DNA of 64,000 nucleotides from Faecalibacterium sp. I3-3-33. GTDB taxonomy: Bacteria; Bacillota; Clostridia; Oscillospirales; Ruminococcaceae. The stretch is taken from contig NZ_CP094469.1 of assembly GCF_023347295.1 (NCBI RefSeq), forward strand, positions 930,001 to 994,000. Direction: 5' to 3'. The first letter of the stretch is position 1, and the number at the start of each line of letters is the position of its first letter. The position numbers were made by a program, and so were the translations under genes. Below are positions 56,852 to 64,000 of the stretch, in pieces. Below the pieces are notes generated by a model. That model saw nothing but the letters and a program-made list of their open reading frames with translations, had not been told where the DNA came from and made no database searches.

Positions 56852-57985
56852 TCAGCGGAGCAAGAACCACACGCCCAGCAGAATCGCAAGGAAGATCAGG
56901 TTGGACAGGGTGAACAGCCCGAAATACTGCTTCTTTCCCTGTGGCAGCTCCCGTGCGATCTGCCGGTAGGAAATAAGACTGGCCATGGATGCGATCAGAG
57001 TGCCAAGACCTCCCAGATTGGTGCCGATGATGAGGGCTGGTGTCTCTGCCGTGAACCCGGACAGCAGCAGGGCGGCGGGAACATTACTGGTGACCTGCGA
57101 AGCAAGAACCGCCACCAGCACTTCCCGGCCGGTCAGAAACTCCTGCAGCCAGCCGGAGAAAGCGGGAATGCGGCCAAGATTGCCAATGAAGATGAAAAAA
57201 GCTACAAAGGTCAGAAGCAGGGAATAGTCCACCGCCCGTAAGGTGTGCGGGTCTGCAAAAAGGGCGCAGACGAGCACAGCGGCAAAGGCGATGCCATAGG
57301 GCAGCACCCGGATCACGGACAGCAGGCAAACGGCAAACAGAACCAGATACAGCAGGATGATCTTCTGATCCCCCTGAGATGCAGAAGAAGAAACAAGCTC
57401 GTCCACGGAGAGGGCAGCAGAGGCTTTCCGGCAGACCATTGCTGCCCAAGCCAACAGCAGGAGCAGAGAGACCAGGGTGTAGGGTAGCATAAGAAGCACA
57501 AAGCCCCCGATGCTCATGCCGCTTTTTCCGTAAAGATAGAGGTTCTGCGGGTTGCCGATGGGGGTCAGCATACTGCCAAGGTTTGCCGCAATGGTCTGCA
57601 TACAGACCACCGGGATCAGAAGGGAGCGGCGGACATCCGCTCCCAAACGGCTCAGGACCACGAACGTAAAGGGAACGAAGGTCAGCAGGGAAACATCGTT
57701 GGTGATGAACATGCTTCCAAAAAAGCACAGCCCAACCAGTACCAGCGTCAACTGAAAGGTGCTATGGGTACGGGACAGCAATGCCCGGCCCAGTCCATCA
57801 AAAAAGCCCTGCCGCCGCAGCCCGGCCATGACCGTCATCAGGGAAAACAGGATCGCCAGCGTGCGCAGGTCGATGTAGCCGAGATACTGCGCATCCGGCG
57901 GAACAAAGAAGGCGGAGACAACGGCCAGCACAGCGGCTGCGGTGAGGACCGTTTCCTGCTGAATGAATTGTTTGAGTAGTTTCAT
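56852..57985 (-). CDS. SLC13/CitT-ArsB-like anion transporter
   Basis: The 377-residue membrane protein has about ten helices with FITNDVSLLTFVPFTFVVLS, GSMLTPIGNPQNLYLYGKSG and, near the C-terminus, VTSNVPAALLLSGF, the paired motifs of the ion transporter superfamily (citrate/arsenite/sodium type). Substrate cannot be told. Convergent with the methyltransferase gene; its start at 57985 is about 65 bases from the end of the AEC transporter gene. Confidence 0.88.
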   Translation of the reverse strand: MKLLKQFIQQETVLTAAAVLAVVSAFFVPPDAQYLGYIDLRTLAILFSLMTVMAGLRRQGFFDGLGRALLSRTHSTFQLTLVLVGLCFFGSMFITNDVSLLTFVPFTFVVLSRLGADVRRSLLIPVVCMQTIAANLGSMLTPIGNPQNLYLYGKSGMSIGGFVLLMLPYTLVSLLLLLAWAAMVCRKASAALSVDELVSSSASQGDQKIILLYLVLFAVCLLSVIRVLPYGIAFAAVLVCALFADPHTLRAVDYSLLLTFVAFFIFIGNLGRIPAFSGWLQEFLTGREVLVAVLASQVTSNVPAALLLSGFTAETPALIIGTNLGGLGTLIASMASLISYRQIARELPQGKKQYFGLFTLSNLIFLAILLGVWFLLR

Positions 57986-58050
57986 AGAGACACATCCTTG
58001 TAATTGTAAAGGCAGCCCTGCTACGGTGCCGGACGGCCTTTTTTCGTATT

Positions 58051-58983
58051 TCAGAGCAACAGCTCAAACAACCCGATCATCAGCGGCATGGTCAGGATGG
58101 AAAGCAGCGTGCTCAGGACATAGATCGCGCTGGAATGAGAAGCATCCCGATCATAGAGCTGTGCCATGGAGGTGACTGTTGCACAGGCGGGGGTAATGGC
58201 AGAAAGGTAGACCGTCATCAGGATGGACTTGCCGTCCGGGATCCAAAGGGATGCGTGAACTGCCCAAAGCAGCAGAACGATGACCAGCGGAACACCCAGC
58301 AGACGCAGAAATACCGGCAGATAGTTGCGCGGGGTGCAGAAAACCTTTTTGAGGGGGACTTCCGCAATGGCCATGCCTGCCAGCAGCATTCCCATGGGGC
58401 CGATCATATTGCCGACACTGCTCAGTGTGCTGGTGATCGGGGCGGGCAGCGAGATGTGCAGCAGGTACAGCAGAGCACCGGCTGCAATGGCGATCAGATT
58501 GACATTGGTAAGGAGCTTGCGCCATTCCAGCCGGGCAGACCCCTGCAGGCAGGCGCTTGCATGGGTCCAGAGCAGTACCAGCTGTACAATGACAAAGGCG
58601 CAGGAGTAGACAACATATTCCTCCCCCAGCAGAGCCTGCACAATGGGAATGACCAGCGCGGCGGCATTGCTGTAAATGATATTGACCTGCTCCACGGCGT
58701 CCAGCTTGAGAGCTTTGCGGAACAGCGCATTCAGAAGCAGAAATACAGCGTGCATTCCAACGGCGATGCCCATGGAATAAAGCAGCCCGGTGCGGATCTC
58801 CGGTGTATCCTTGATCTGAAAGGCGTTCAGAACGACACAGGGCATGACCAGATAGACAAAGACCACAGACAGCACCTTACTGTCCGATGACTTCAACAAG
58901 CCGGTTTTTACAACGGCATATCCCATCAGCAGAATCAGAAATAGCTGCGCGATCTGCTGCATCAATAAAAGGCTGATTTGCAT
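58051..58983 (-). CDS. AEC-family (auxin efflux carrier-like) transporter
   Basis: The 310-residue protein has ten predicted helices in two halves (LFLILLMGYAVVKTGLLKSS, PLMIGLFELLL), the AEC family layout. AEC proteins in bacteria move organic acids such as malate or malonate. It is upstream of and codirectional with the anion transporter gene, so the two may form an operon for organic acids. Confidence 0.88.
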   Translation of the reverse strand: MQISLLLMQQIAQLFLILLMGYAVVKTGLLKSSDSKVLSVVFVYLVMPCVVLNAFQIKDTPEIRTGLLYSMGIAVGMHAVFLLLNALFRKALKLDAVEQVNIIYSNAAALVIPIVQALLGEEYVVYSCAFVIVQLVLLWTHASACLQGSARLEWRKLLTNVNLIAIAAGALLYLLHISLPAPITSTLSSVGNMIGPMGMLLAGMAIAEVPLKKVFCTPRNYLPVFLRLLGVPLVIVLLLWAVHASLWIPDGKSILMTVYLSAITPACATVTSMAQLYDRDASHSSAIYVLSTLLSILTMPLMIGLFELLL

Positions 58984-59080
58984 TTAGAACTCCTCTTTTG
59001 CAATTCGTTTTTGCAGCACCATCCTACTCCATTAGAGCGGCATCGTCAAGAGAAAACAGGAAAAACGCGATTCGAGCAAG

Positions 59081-59110
59081 AAAAAACGGATGGCTCTGCA
59101 GAACCATCCG
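59081..59110 (-). terminator. Minus-strand terminator after lost gene tail
   Basis: CGGATGG (59087-59093) pairs with CCATCCG (59104-59110), with an A-run at 59081-59086 that reads as T-run on the minus strand. Confidence 0.75.
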
Positions 59111-59130
59111 CTAAAACTGGTATCGTCAGT

Positions 59131-59230
59131 CTTTCCGATACTTATATGCACCCTCAATGGCGTAGACCAGATGATAACGGAACCGGGCGTGTCGGGGCGA
59201 GTCCCTTTCTGCGCGTCCGGCTTCCAAAAA
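59131..59230 (-). pseudogene. Probable 3' gene tail upstream of NSS gene end
   Basis: On the minus strand a frame ends with HARFRYHLVYAIEGAYKYRK, D and a stop, immediately followed by the terminator at 59081-59110. It has no start region because the NSS transporter gene ends just upstream (59250). I cannot name the family; it looks like one more gene tail with its terminator. Confidence 0.4.
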
Positions 59231-59249
59231 GCCCGTGCGGCTTCACGGT

Positions 59250-60641
59250 TTAAGCAAGGATTCCGGTGGACTGCAAAAACAGCACCAGCATCATCACCGG
59301 GGCAACATAGCGGATCATCACCCGGTAGAGCTTCTTGCGGCGGAAGGTCTCGCCGTTGCGCTGCATCTCGTCAATGACGTAATCCGGCGTCATGACCCAG
59401 CCGATCAGGATGGTGGACAGCAGGGCAATGAAGGGCATCATGACGCTGTTGCTGACGTAGTCCATGATATCCAGCAGCTGAGCCGCAGAGCCGTTGGGCA
59501 GCTGTACCTCAAAATAGAAGATGCTGTAACCCAGCGCAATGATGGCGGAAGCGGCCAGATAAATGACCGTCAGCACAAGCACCGTCTTTTTGCGGCCCGA
59601 GTGGAAGATCTCCATGCAGTTTGCGGTGATGGATTCCAGCACCGAGATGCAGGAGGTCAGGGTGGCAAAAATGGCGGTGACGAAGAACAGGATGCCCACA
59701 AATGTGCCGGCCTTGCCCATAGCGGCAAACACCTTGGGCAGCGAGACGAACATCAGGCTGGGGCCTGCGCTCATGCCCTCGGTGCCGGAGAACACATACA
59801 CGGCGGGGATGATCATGGCACCGGCCAGCAGCGCTACGCCGGTATCGAAGATCTCGATCTGATTCACCGCCTTGTTCAGGTCTACTTCCGGTTTGACGTA
59901 GGAACCGTAGGTGATCATAATGCCCATGGATACGCTGAGAGAGAAGAACAACTGACTCATGGCGTCCAGCAGGATCTGCAAAAAGCGGCTGACGGTCAGC
60001 CCTTCCATGTGCGGGGTCAGGTAGTAGCGCAGACCCTCCAGACCGGTGCGCATCTGCCCGGAAGCGTCCTCGTGGCGCAGGGTGAGGGCGTAACCCGCAA
60101 TCACGACCACCAGCACCAGCAGAATGGGCATCATGTAGCGGGACACCCGCTCAATGCCGCCCTCCACGCCGTTGTACACGATGAAAGCAGTCACGCCCAT
60201 GAACAGCAGAGCGAACACCACAGGCGACACCGGCGAGGTGATAAAGCTGGTGAAATAGCCATCCTCGGCAGCGGCGGCAGACTGTCCGGTGAGGTAGACC
60301 ACCGCATATTTCGTGATCCACCCGCCGATGACGGCGTAGTAGGTCATGATGAGAACGGGCACCAGAAAGGTGAGGATACCGAGGAATTTCCACTTGGGAC
60401 GCATAGTCTCGTAGGCGCGGATGGCACTCTGCTTGGTGCGGCGCCCGATGGCGATATCCGAGGTGAGCAGGGTAAAACCGAAGGTCAGCACCAGCACCAG
60501 ATACACCAGCAAAAATAAACCGCCGCCATCCTTTGCGGCAAGGTACGGGAACCGCCACAGGTTGCCGACACCCACTGCACTTCCGGCGGCAGCAAGGACA
60601 AATCCGATTTGCCCAGAGAAACTGCTTGCTTTCTTTTCCAT
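59250..60641 (-). CDS. Neurotransmitter:sodium symporter (NSS) family transporter
   Basis: The 463-residue protein has 11-12 helices and the NSS signature GFVLAAAGSAVGVGNLWRFP followed by YLAAKDGGG, and LSVSMGIMITYGSYV. It is a LeuT-fold sodium-coupled importer of amino acids. The start at 60641 is divergent from a LysR gene with about 115 bases between, which suggests control by that LysR. Confidence 0.94.
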   Translation of the reverse strand: MEKKASSFSGQIGFVLAAAGSAVGVGNLWRFPYLAAKDGGGLFLLVYLVLVLTFGFTLLTSDIAIGRRTKQSAIRAYETMRPKWKFLGILTFLVPVLIMTYYAVIGGWITKYAVVYLTGQSAAAAEDGYFTSFITSPVSPVVFALLFMGVTAFIVYNGVEGGIERVSRYMMPILLVLVVVIAGYALTLRHEDASGQMRTGLEGLRYYLTPHMEGLTVSRFLQILLDAMSQLFFSLSVSMGIMITYGSYVKPEVDLNKAVNQIEIFDTGVALLAGAMIIPAVYVFSGTEGMSAGPSLMFVSLPKVFAAMGKAGTFVGILFFVTAIFATLTSCISVLESITANCMEIFHSGRKKTVLVLTVIYLAASAIIALGYSIFYFEVQLPNGSAAQLLDIMDYVSNSVMMPFIALLSTILIGWVMTPDYVIDEMQRNGETFRRKKLYRVMIRYVAPVMMLVLFLQSTGILA

Positions 60642-60757
60642 GATTCTTAAACTCCTATCCTAAAAACCTATTGTAATATAGGATAACATGAAGTATCATA
60701 TCAGTAAACCAAATAAAATTACTGTGACCTATAAATTTTACTTATGGAGCGTTTGCG

Positions 60758-61654
60758 ATGCGGGAACAGAAAGACCGATACGAGATATTCTTGAAAGTAT
60801 GCGAAACGGGCAGCTTTTCCAAAGCAGCGGAGGCGCTGAACTATACCCAATCCGGCATCAGCCAGATGATGGCAGGGTTGGAAGAGGAATTGGGCGTGCA
60901 GCTGTTCGCCCGCATCAACCGGGGCGTGACCCTGACCGATAACGGGACACGTCTTTTGCCCTATATCCGGGAACTTGCCAACCAGAAGACCCGGCTGCGG
61001 CAGGCGGCGTTCAACATCAACCACAAGGTGGAGGGCAAGCTGCGGGTGGGCAGCATTTCCAGCATCACCACCCTCTGGATGCCGGAGGTCGTGCATTATT
61101 TCAAGGAAAACTACCCGAAGGTGAAGATTGAAATTCTGGACGGCAACTATGATGAGATCCGGGAATGGATCATCCGTGGACAGGTGGACTGCGGTTTTCT
61201 CTCGTCCATTGTGGCAGACGACCTGAAATTCTACCCGCTCCGGGACGACCCGTTGTGTGCCGTGTTCCCGGAGGGGCATCCGCTGGCTGCACAGCCCAGT
61301 GTGACCCTGCCGCAGCTGTTTCAGTGCCCGCTCATCATCGAAACGCCCGGCTGCGACAATGATATCCAACACCTGATGCTCAAATGCCCGGTGAAGCCGA
61401 ATATTGCATATAGCTTCCGGGACGATACCCTCATCATGGCCTTCGTGCGCAGCGGGCTGGGCGTGACTATCTCGCAGGAACTGGTGATGCAGGCATTCGG
61501 CTGCCCCGACGTGGTGTCCCGCCCGCTGAAACCTGCCTGCTGCCGGACGCTGGGGCTGGCGTTTTCCAAGACGGCAAACTCGGTGGTGAGCCAGACACTG
61601 CTGGAATATCTGAAATCCACCCGGCAGCGAAAGGATCCACCGCAGATAAAATAA
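60758..61654 (+). CDS. LysR-family regulator divergent from NSS transporter
   Basis: The 298-residue protein has LysR DNA-binding ([39 protein letters not shown]) and effector domains. The last 40 residues ([20 protein letters not shown] and on) and the 3' flank are nearly repeated in the pseudogene at 23572. ATG 60758 has no strong ribosome site nearby. Divergent from the NSS gene, a likely target. Confidence 0.9.
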   Translation: MREQKDRYEIFLKVCETGSFSKAAEALNYTQSGISQMMAGLEEELGVQLFARINRGVTLTDNGTRLLPYIRELANQKTRLRQAAFNINHKVEGKLRVGSISSITTLWMPEVVHYFKENYPKVKIEILDGNYDEIREWIIRGQVDCGFLSSIVADDLKFYPLRDDPLCAVFPEGHPLAAQPSVTLPQLFQCPLIIETPGCDNDIQHLMLKCPVKPNIAYSFRDDTLIMAFVRSGLGVTISQELVMQAFGCPDVVSRPLKPACCRTLGLAFSKTANSVVSQTLLEYLKSTRQRKDPPQIK

Positions 61655-61662
61655 GAACAAAG

Positions 61663-61697
61663 AGCGGAGAACGGTATAAAAGCCGCTCTCCGCTTTC
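61663..61697 (+). terminator. Hairpin after LysR gene
   Basis: AGCGGAGA (61663-61670) pairs with TCTCCGCT (61687-61694), then TTC. The T-run is weak; a similar but poorer hairpin follows the LysR pseudogene at 23802. Confidence 0.65.
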
Positions 61698-61701
61698 CCG
61701 G

Positions 61702-61875
61702 CAGCTGCTCCTTGATCTCCTTGGAGATGACCGCCTGAAAATCGCGCACGATGGTGGGGAAGGGGTAAGGCCCCCTCACCGAGCCAAGGCAGTAGTGGGT
61801 GTCGCTGATGCGGCTGGTCCACTCGCGCATGGCCTCGGACACGGCATCCTTCAGCGTGCCGGTGCATAGAATCTG
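61702..61875 (-). pseudogene. trpB: Internal fragment of tryptophan synthase beta chain gene
   Basis: On the minus strand the fragment reads [20 protein letters not shown], then [20 protein letters not shown] and [15 protein letters not shown], matching the middle of TrpB (tLkDA.nEAlRdW ... thYllGsv.GPhPfP.iVRdFQ.vIg.E). No other part of trpB or the trp operon is in the window. The fragment lies between the LysR terminator and module A copy 8, overlapping the latter's first bases. Confidence 0.88.
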
Positions 61876-61985
61876 TCCCCCGGAGAGAGGTAACAAGCCC
61901 TCAGGGGTTATTTTTTGTTTTTCGAAACCTTTTCTGTAGGAAAAAAGCGTGGTATACTGAGAACGACAACTCGGAATTTATGGAG
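61858..61985 (+). repeat. Module A copy 8
   Basis: GCCGGTGCATAGAATCTGTC, hairpin CCCCGGAG/CTCAGGGG with TTATTTTTTG, CTTTTCTGTAGGAAAAAAGC, TGGTATACTGAGAAC (TATACT 61953-61958), CGACAACTCGGAATTTATGG, AGG. It is the most complete copy, driving the hydrolase at 61995. Confidence 0.82.
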
Positions 61986-61994
61986 GAAAGCCCG

Positions 61995-62810
61995 ATGAAA
62001 GAAAAGACTTTTCAAACTCGATGCGGAACGATTCACTATTGGGCAAGCGTGTCAAACCCGGATGCACTTACTCTTGTTTTTCTGCCGGGTTTGACTGCGG
62101 ATCATCGATTGTTTGATAAGCAGATTCAGCATTTCGAGAACAGGCAGAATGTTATCGTCTGGGATGCACCGGCACACGGTTCCTCATGGCCGTTTCGGTT
62201 CGATTTTGATCTGTTCGATAAAGCAAAATGGCTGAACGATATCTTAAACCAAGAAGGAATTACAAAGCCTGTTATGATCGGGCAGTCTATGGGTGGATAT
62301 GTGGGACAGGCTTATGCGCAGCTTTATCCTGACAAAATGAAAGGTTTTGTCTCCATTGACTCTGCACCGCTGCAACGAAGTTATGTGACGGCAGTTGAAC
62401 TTTGGCTTTTGAAACGGATGGAACCGGTATATGCTCACTATCCGTGGAAATGGCTCCTGAAATCGGGGTCGGAAGGCGTTGCCACGTCTGATTACGGTAG
62501 AAATCTCATGCGCGAAATAATGCTGACTTATGACGGCAATCAGAAACGCTATGCACAAATTGCCGGACATGGTTTTCGTATTTTGGCAGCGGCTATGGAA
62601 AAAGATCTGCCGTATGAGATCAAGTGTCCAGCTTTATTGATATGCGGCACACAAGATCACGCTGGTTCATGTATACGCTATAACAAGGCATGGCATTGCA
62701 ATACAAAAATTCCTTTGACGTGGATTGAAGGAGCGGGACATAATTCCAATACAGACAAACCTGAACAGGTGAATCGTTTGATAGAAGAATTTATTGCAAA
62801 TATTTTATAA
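61995..62810 (+). CDS. Alpha/beta hydrolase, AT-rich cargo
   Basis: The 271-residue protein is a serine hydrolase of the alpha/beta fold: LVFLPGLTADHRLFD (oxyanion), VMIGQSMGGYVGQAYAQLYP with nucleophile GQSMGG, ICGTQDHAGS (acid) and GAGHNSN (His). It hydrolyses an unknown ester or lactone. ATG 61995 has GGAGG in the module A leader. Its AT content is above that of its neighbours. The 3' side carries a complete module C. Confidence 0.9.
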   Translation: MKEKTFQTRCGTIHYWASVSNPDALTLVFLPGLTADHRLFDKQIQHFENRQNVIVWDAPAHGSSWPFRFDFDLFDKAKWLNDILNQEGITKPVMIGQSMGGYVGQAYAQLYPDKMKGFVSIDSAPLQRSYVTAVELWLLKRMEPVYAHYPWKWLLKSGSEGVATSDYGRNLMREIMLTYDGNQKRYAQIAGHGFRILAAAMEKDLPYEIKCPALLICGTQDHAGSCIRYNKAWHCNTKIPLTWIEGAGHNSNTDKPEQVNRLIEEFIANIL

Positions 62811-62814
62811 CAGG

Positions 62815-62893
62815 CAACTTCCCGCTGATCAAGTGACGAATGCAATCCATCCCTCTGCGGACGACCCTAAAACGGTTGTCCGCTTTTTTATGC
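62815..62893 (+). repeat. Module C copy 2
   Basis: AACTTCCCGCTGATCAAGTG, ACGAATGCAATCCATCCCTC, hairpin GCGGACGACC/GGTTGTCCGC with CTTTTTTATGCCC. Nearly the same as 29826-29909. Confidence 0.78.
62857..62890 (+). terminator. Terminator in module C copy 2
   Basis: GCGGACGACC (62857-62866) pairs with GGTTGTCCGC (62874-62883) with one G-U, then TTTTTT. Confidence 0.82.
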
Positions 62894-62919
62894 CCTGCCG
62901 CAGCTTTGCAAAGCTTGAT

Positions 62920-63327
62920 TTACTCTGCGTTTTCCTGTTCTTGTTCAGCAGGCTTTATGGTCTTGACCCGCAGGGCGAAGTACAGCAAATGACAGGCCCA
63001 CACCACTGCAATGCAGACCCTGCCGATGGGCGCGTTTTTCATGCAAAGAAAGCCGATGGCCATAACAGCGGTGACCATTGCGATGATCTTGCATTTTGTT
63101 CCGGCTGTCATGGCTTTTTTCTGAATGAAGCTGTCCAGATGCTTTTTGTACAAGTTCGTACCTACGAACCAATCGTGTAGTTTTTGAGAGCTTTTCGCAA
63201 AGCAGAGCAGGGTCGCCATGTAGAAGGGAACAGTGGGCAGAATGGGGAGCACGATTCCCACAGTGCCCAGAACCATGCAAAGAAAGCCCAGTACGATCCA
63301 AAATGCTTTTAAGAGTTTTTTCATCAT
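62920..63327 (-). CDS. DUF454 (YbaN) family inner membrane protein
   Basis: The 135-residue protein has four predicted helices and the DUF454 pattern: [20 protein letters not shown] followed by [20 protein letters not shown] and [10 protein letters not shown]. Function unknown; family members are often found near iron or haem genes. A GTTAG-type box (63411-63426) lies about 85 bases before its start. Start ATG at 63327 (a second at 63324 is more usual). Confidence 0.9.
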   Translation of the reverse strand: MMKKLLKAFWIVLGFLCMVLGTVGIVLPILPTVPFYMATLLCFAKSSQKLHDWFVGTNLYKKHLDSFIQKKAMTAGTKCKIIAMVTAVMAIGFLCMKNAPIGRVCIAVVWACHLLYFALRVKTIKPAEQEQENAE

Positions 63328-63410
63328 CTTCTCCTGTTGATTTTTTGTGTTGCTGTACGGCAGTGCAGGGCGAGCGTCTCCGTCATAGTTTCAAAACAGA
63401 GACTTTGAAT

Positions 63411-63426
63411 ATTAGCTATAACTAAC
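63411..63426 (-). promoter_or_regulatory. Metal-box-like inverted repeat upstream of DUF454 gene
   Basis: ATTAG-CTATAA-CTAAC, a 14-bp nearly perfect palindrome TTAGCTATAACTAA, matching the boxes at 16390, 16426, 55003, 55062 and 56009. Confidence 0.6.
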
Positions 63427-63527
63427 TTCTTGGCTTGTGAAAAGCCGCCCGTTGGCGACTTTTCTGGAGAGATAATACGATATTCTGGAAACTTTGTCAA
63501 GATGCACTTTGCGGAGCGTTGCGCCTG

Positions 63528-64000
63528 TTACCCGTATATTTTCCCTACGATCTTTCCGCGCGCTGCGGCGGGCAGAAGCTTGCACAAAAGGCTCAGGAAT
63601 TTATACTGCGCACCGGCAACATAAACGACTGCCGGGTTCTTTTTCTCCACAATGCCGGCGATGTAACGTCCAATGCGTGCCGGGTCCATGCCGTTTTGAT
63701 CGTCATGCTCCATCTGACTGACGCTCCGGGAGATGCGCCCGCCGTATTCATCATCGTCGAGAATGCTTTTTTGACGTGCTTTTGTAAACCCGGTGCAGAT
63801 GTCACCCAATTCTACGACGGTAACATGGATGCCGTAGGGTTTGACTTCATTTGCCAGCGCATAAGAGTAAGAGGAAACAGCGGCTTTGCTTGCGGAGTAG
63901 AAGGTCTGGAACGGAATGTGTGCTACGGCAGCAACAGAGCTGATGTTCACGATATGTCCCTTCCCCTGACGGCGCAGGAAGGGGAGAACCGCTTTATTTA
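63528..64000 (-). CDS. Short-chain dehydrogenase/reductase, 5' end outside window
   Basis: The visible 157 codons are the C-terminal part of an SDR enzyme: KAVLPFLRRQGKGHIVNISS, then FYSASKAAVSSYSYALANEV with the catalytic Tyr and Lys of YxxxK and the Ser of NISS, and a C-terminal extension (VVYVAGAQYKFLSLLCKLLP). The cofactor-binding N-terminus is beyond the window. It reduces a carbonyl substrate with NAD(P); identity unknown. Confidence 0.9.
   Translation of the reverse strand, partial: NKAVLPFLRRQGKGHIVNISSVAAVAHIPFQTFYSASKAAVSSYSYALANEVKPYGIHVTVVELGDICTGFTKARQKSILDDDEYGGRISRSVSQMEHDDQNGMDPARIGRYIAGIVEKKNPAVVYVAGAQYKFLSLLCKLLPAAARGKIVGKIYG

Noticed and set aside
1..64000. CRISPR arrays, rRNA or tRNA genes
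   Set aside because: No regularly spaced repeats of 24-40 bases and no rRNA or foldable tRNA were seen on either strand.

Overview
The window looks like chromosome of a GC-rich, anaerobic gut Firmicute of the Oscillospiraceae/Ruminococcaceae type. Faecalibacterium or a close relative is my best guess. This is inference from gene content (superoxide reductase, hybrid cluster protein, anaerobic NrdG-like activase, selenium-associated YedE/TusA/DUF3343 cluster, PtsG/LicT, extracytoplasmic flavin reductase), strong GGAGG ribosome binding sites and the absence of oxidative respiration genes. I see no rRNA, tRNA, CRISPR array or complete transposase.

Layout. 1-9155: a nucleotide/NAD(P)- and ADP-ribose-flavoured accessory block: cysteine hydrolase, macrodomain, SfsA, MerR/TipAS regulator, superoxide reductase, XRE, DUF523, pentapeptide repeat, Pth2, DUF5131, macrodomain-HTH fusion, VWA and ADP-ribosylglycohydrolase. 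9321-15645: purine nucleoside phosphorylase, small heat shock protein, zinc alcohol dehydrogenase, DUF2200, acetyltransferase, NrdG-like, HD and Nudix genes. 15784-19740: a small gene with a palindromic operator, a candidate structured RNA, a methyltransferase/esterase operon, then three 3'-end gene remnants. 19746-23802: argG, an unknown gene, a ThrE-type exporter and an internally deleted LysR pseudogene. 24170-29162: a mobile-island remnant with MazF, an AbrB-like/HipA-like kinase pair, a second HipA-like kinase and an XRE protein, abutting a sigK gene cut after its region-2 core. 29292-36536: a deaminase, a Crp/ferredoxin/Hcp nitrosative-stress cluster and a large hybrid histidine kinase. 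36820-40103: an antitermination-controlled glucose PTS. 40479-46619: a flavinylated extracytoplasmic reductase with divergent LysR, a GH31 glucosidase and small proteins. 46829-50579: a superoxide reductase fragment, the selenium/sulfur cluster with its LysR, a DUF5131 mini-remnant and NnrE. 50782-64000: an oxidoreductase, a methyltransferase-like membrane protein, flavodoxin/ferredoxin, a cyclase, YbaK, a ZIP transporter, a methyltransferase, three transporters, LysR, a trpB fragment, a hydrolase, DUF454 and a truncated SDR.

Two patterns tie the window together. (1) A dispersed intergenic module (module A: terminator CCCCGGAG...CTCCGGGG, extended -10 promoter TGGTATACTGAGAAC, leader CGACAACTCGGAATTT, then GGAGG) occurs in at least eight places before unrelated genes. 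Several of those genes are AT-rich, and three are followed by a second conserved 3' element (module C, full or partial). This gives a cassette-like architecture. (2) Many intergenic regions contain short 3'-terminal gene tails or internally deleted genes (methyltransferase, ABC ATPase, IS66, LysR, superoxide reductase, oxidoreductase, DUF5131, trpB), as if recombination at these repeats swaps genes and leaves tails.

A third pattern is regulatory: an inverted repeat GTTAG-N6-CTAAC, resembling a DtxR/MntR-type metal box, precedes the methyltransferase operon, the ZIP transporter, a second methyltransferase and the DUF454 gene. All assignments are by reading motifs; no database search was run.
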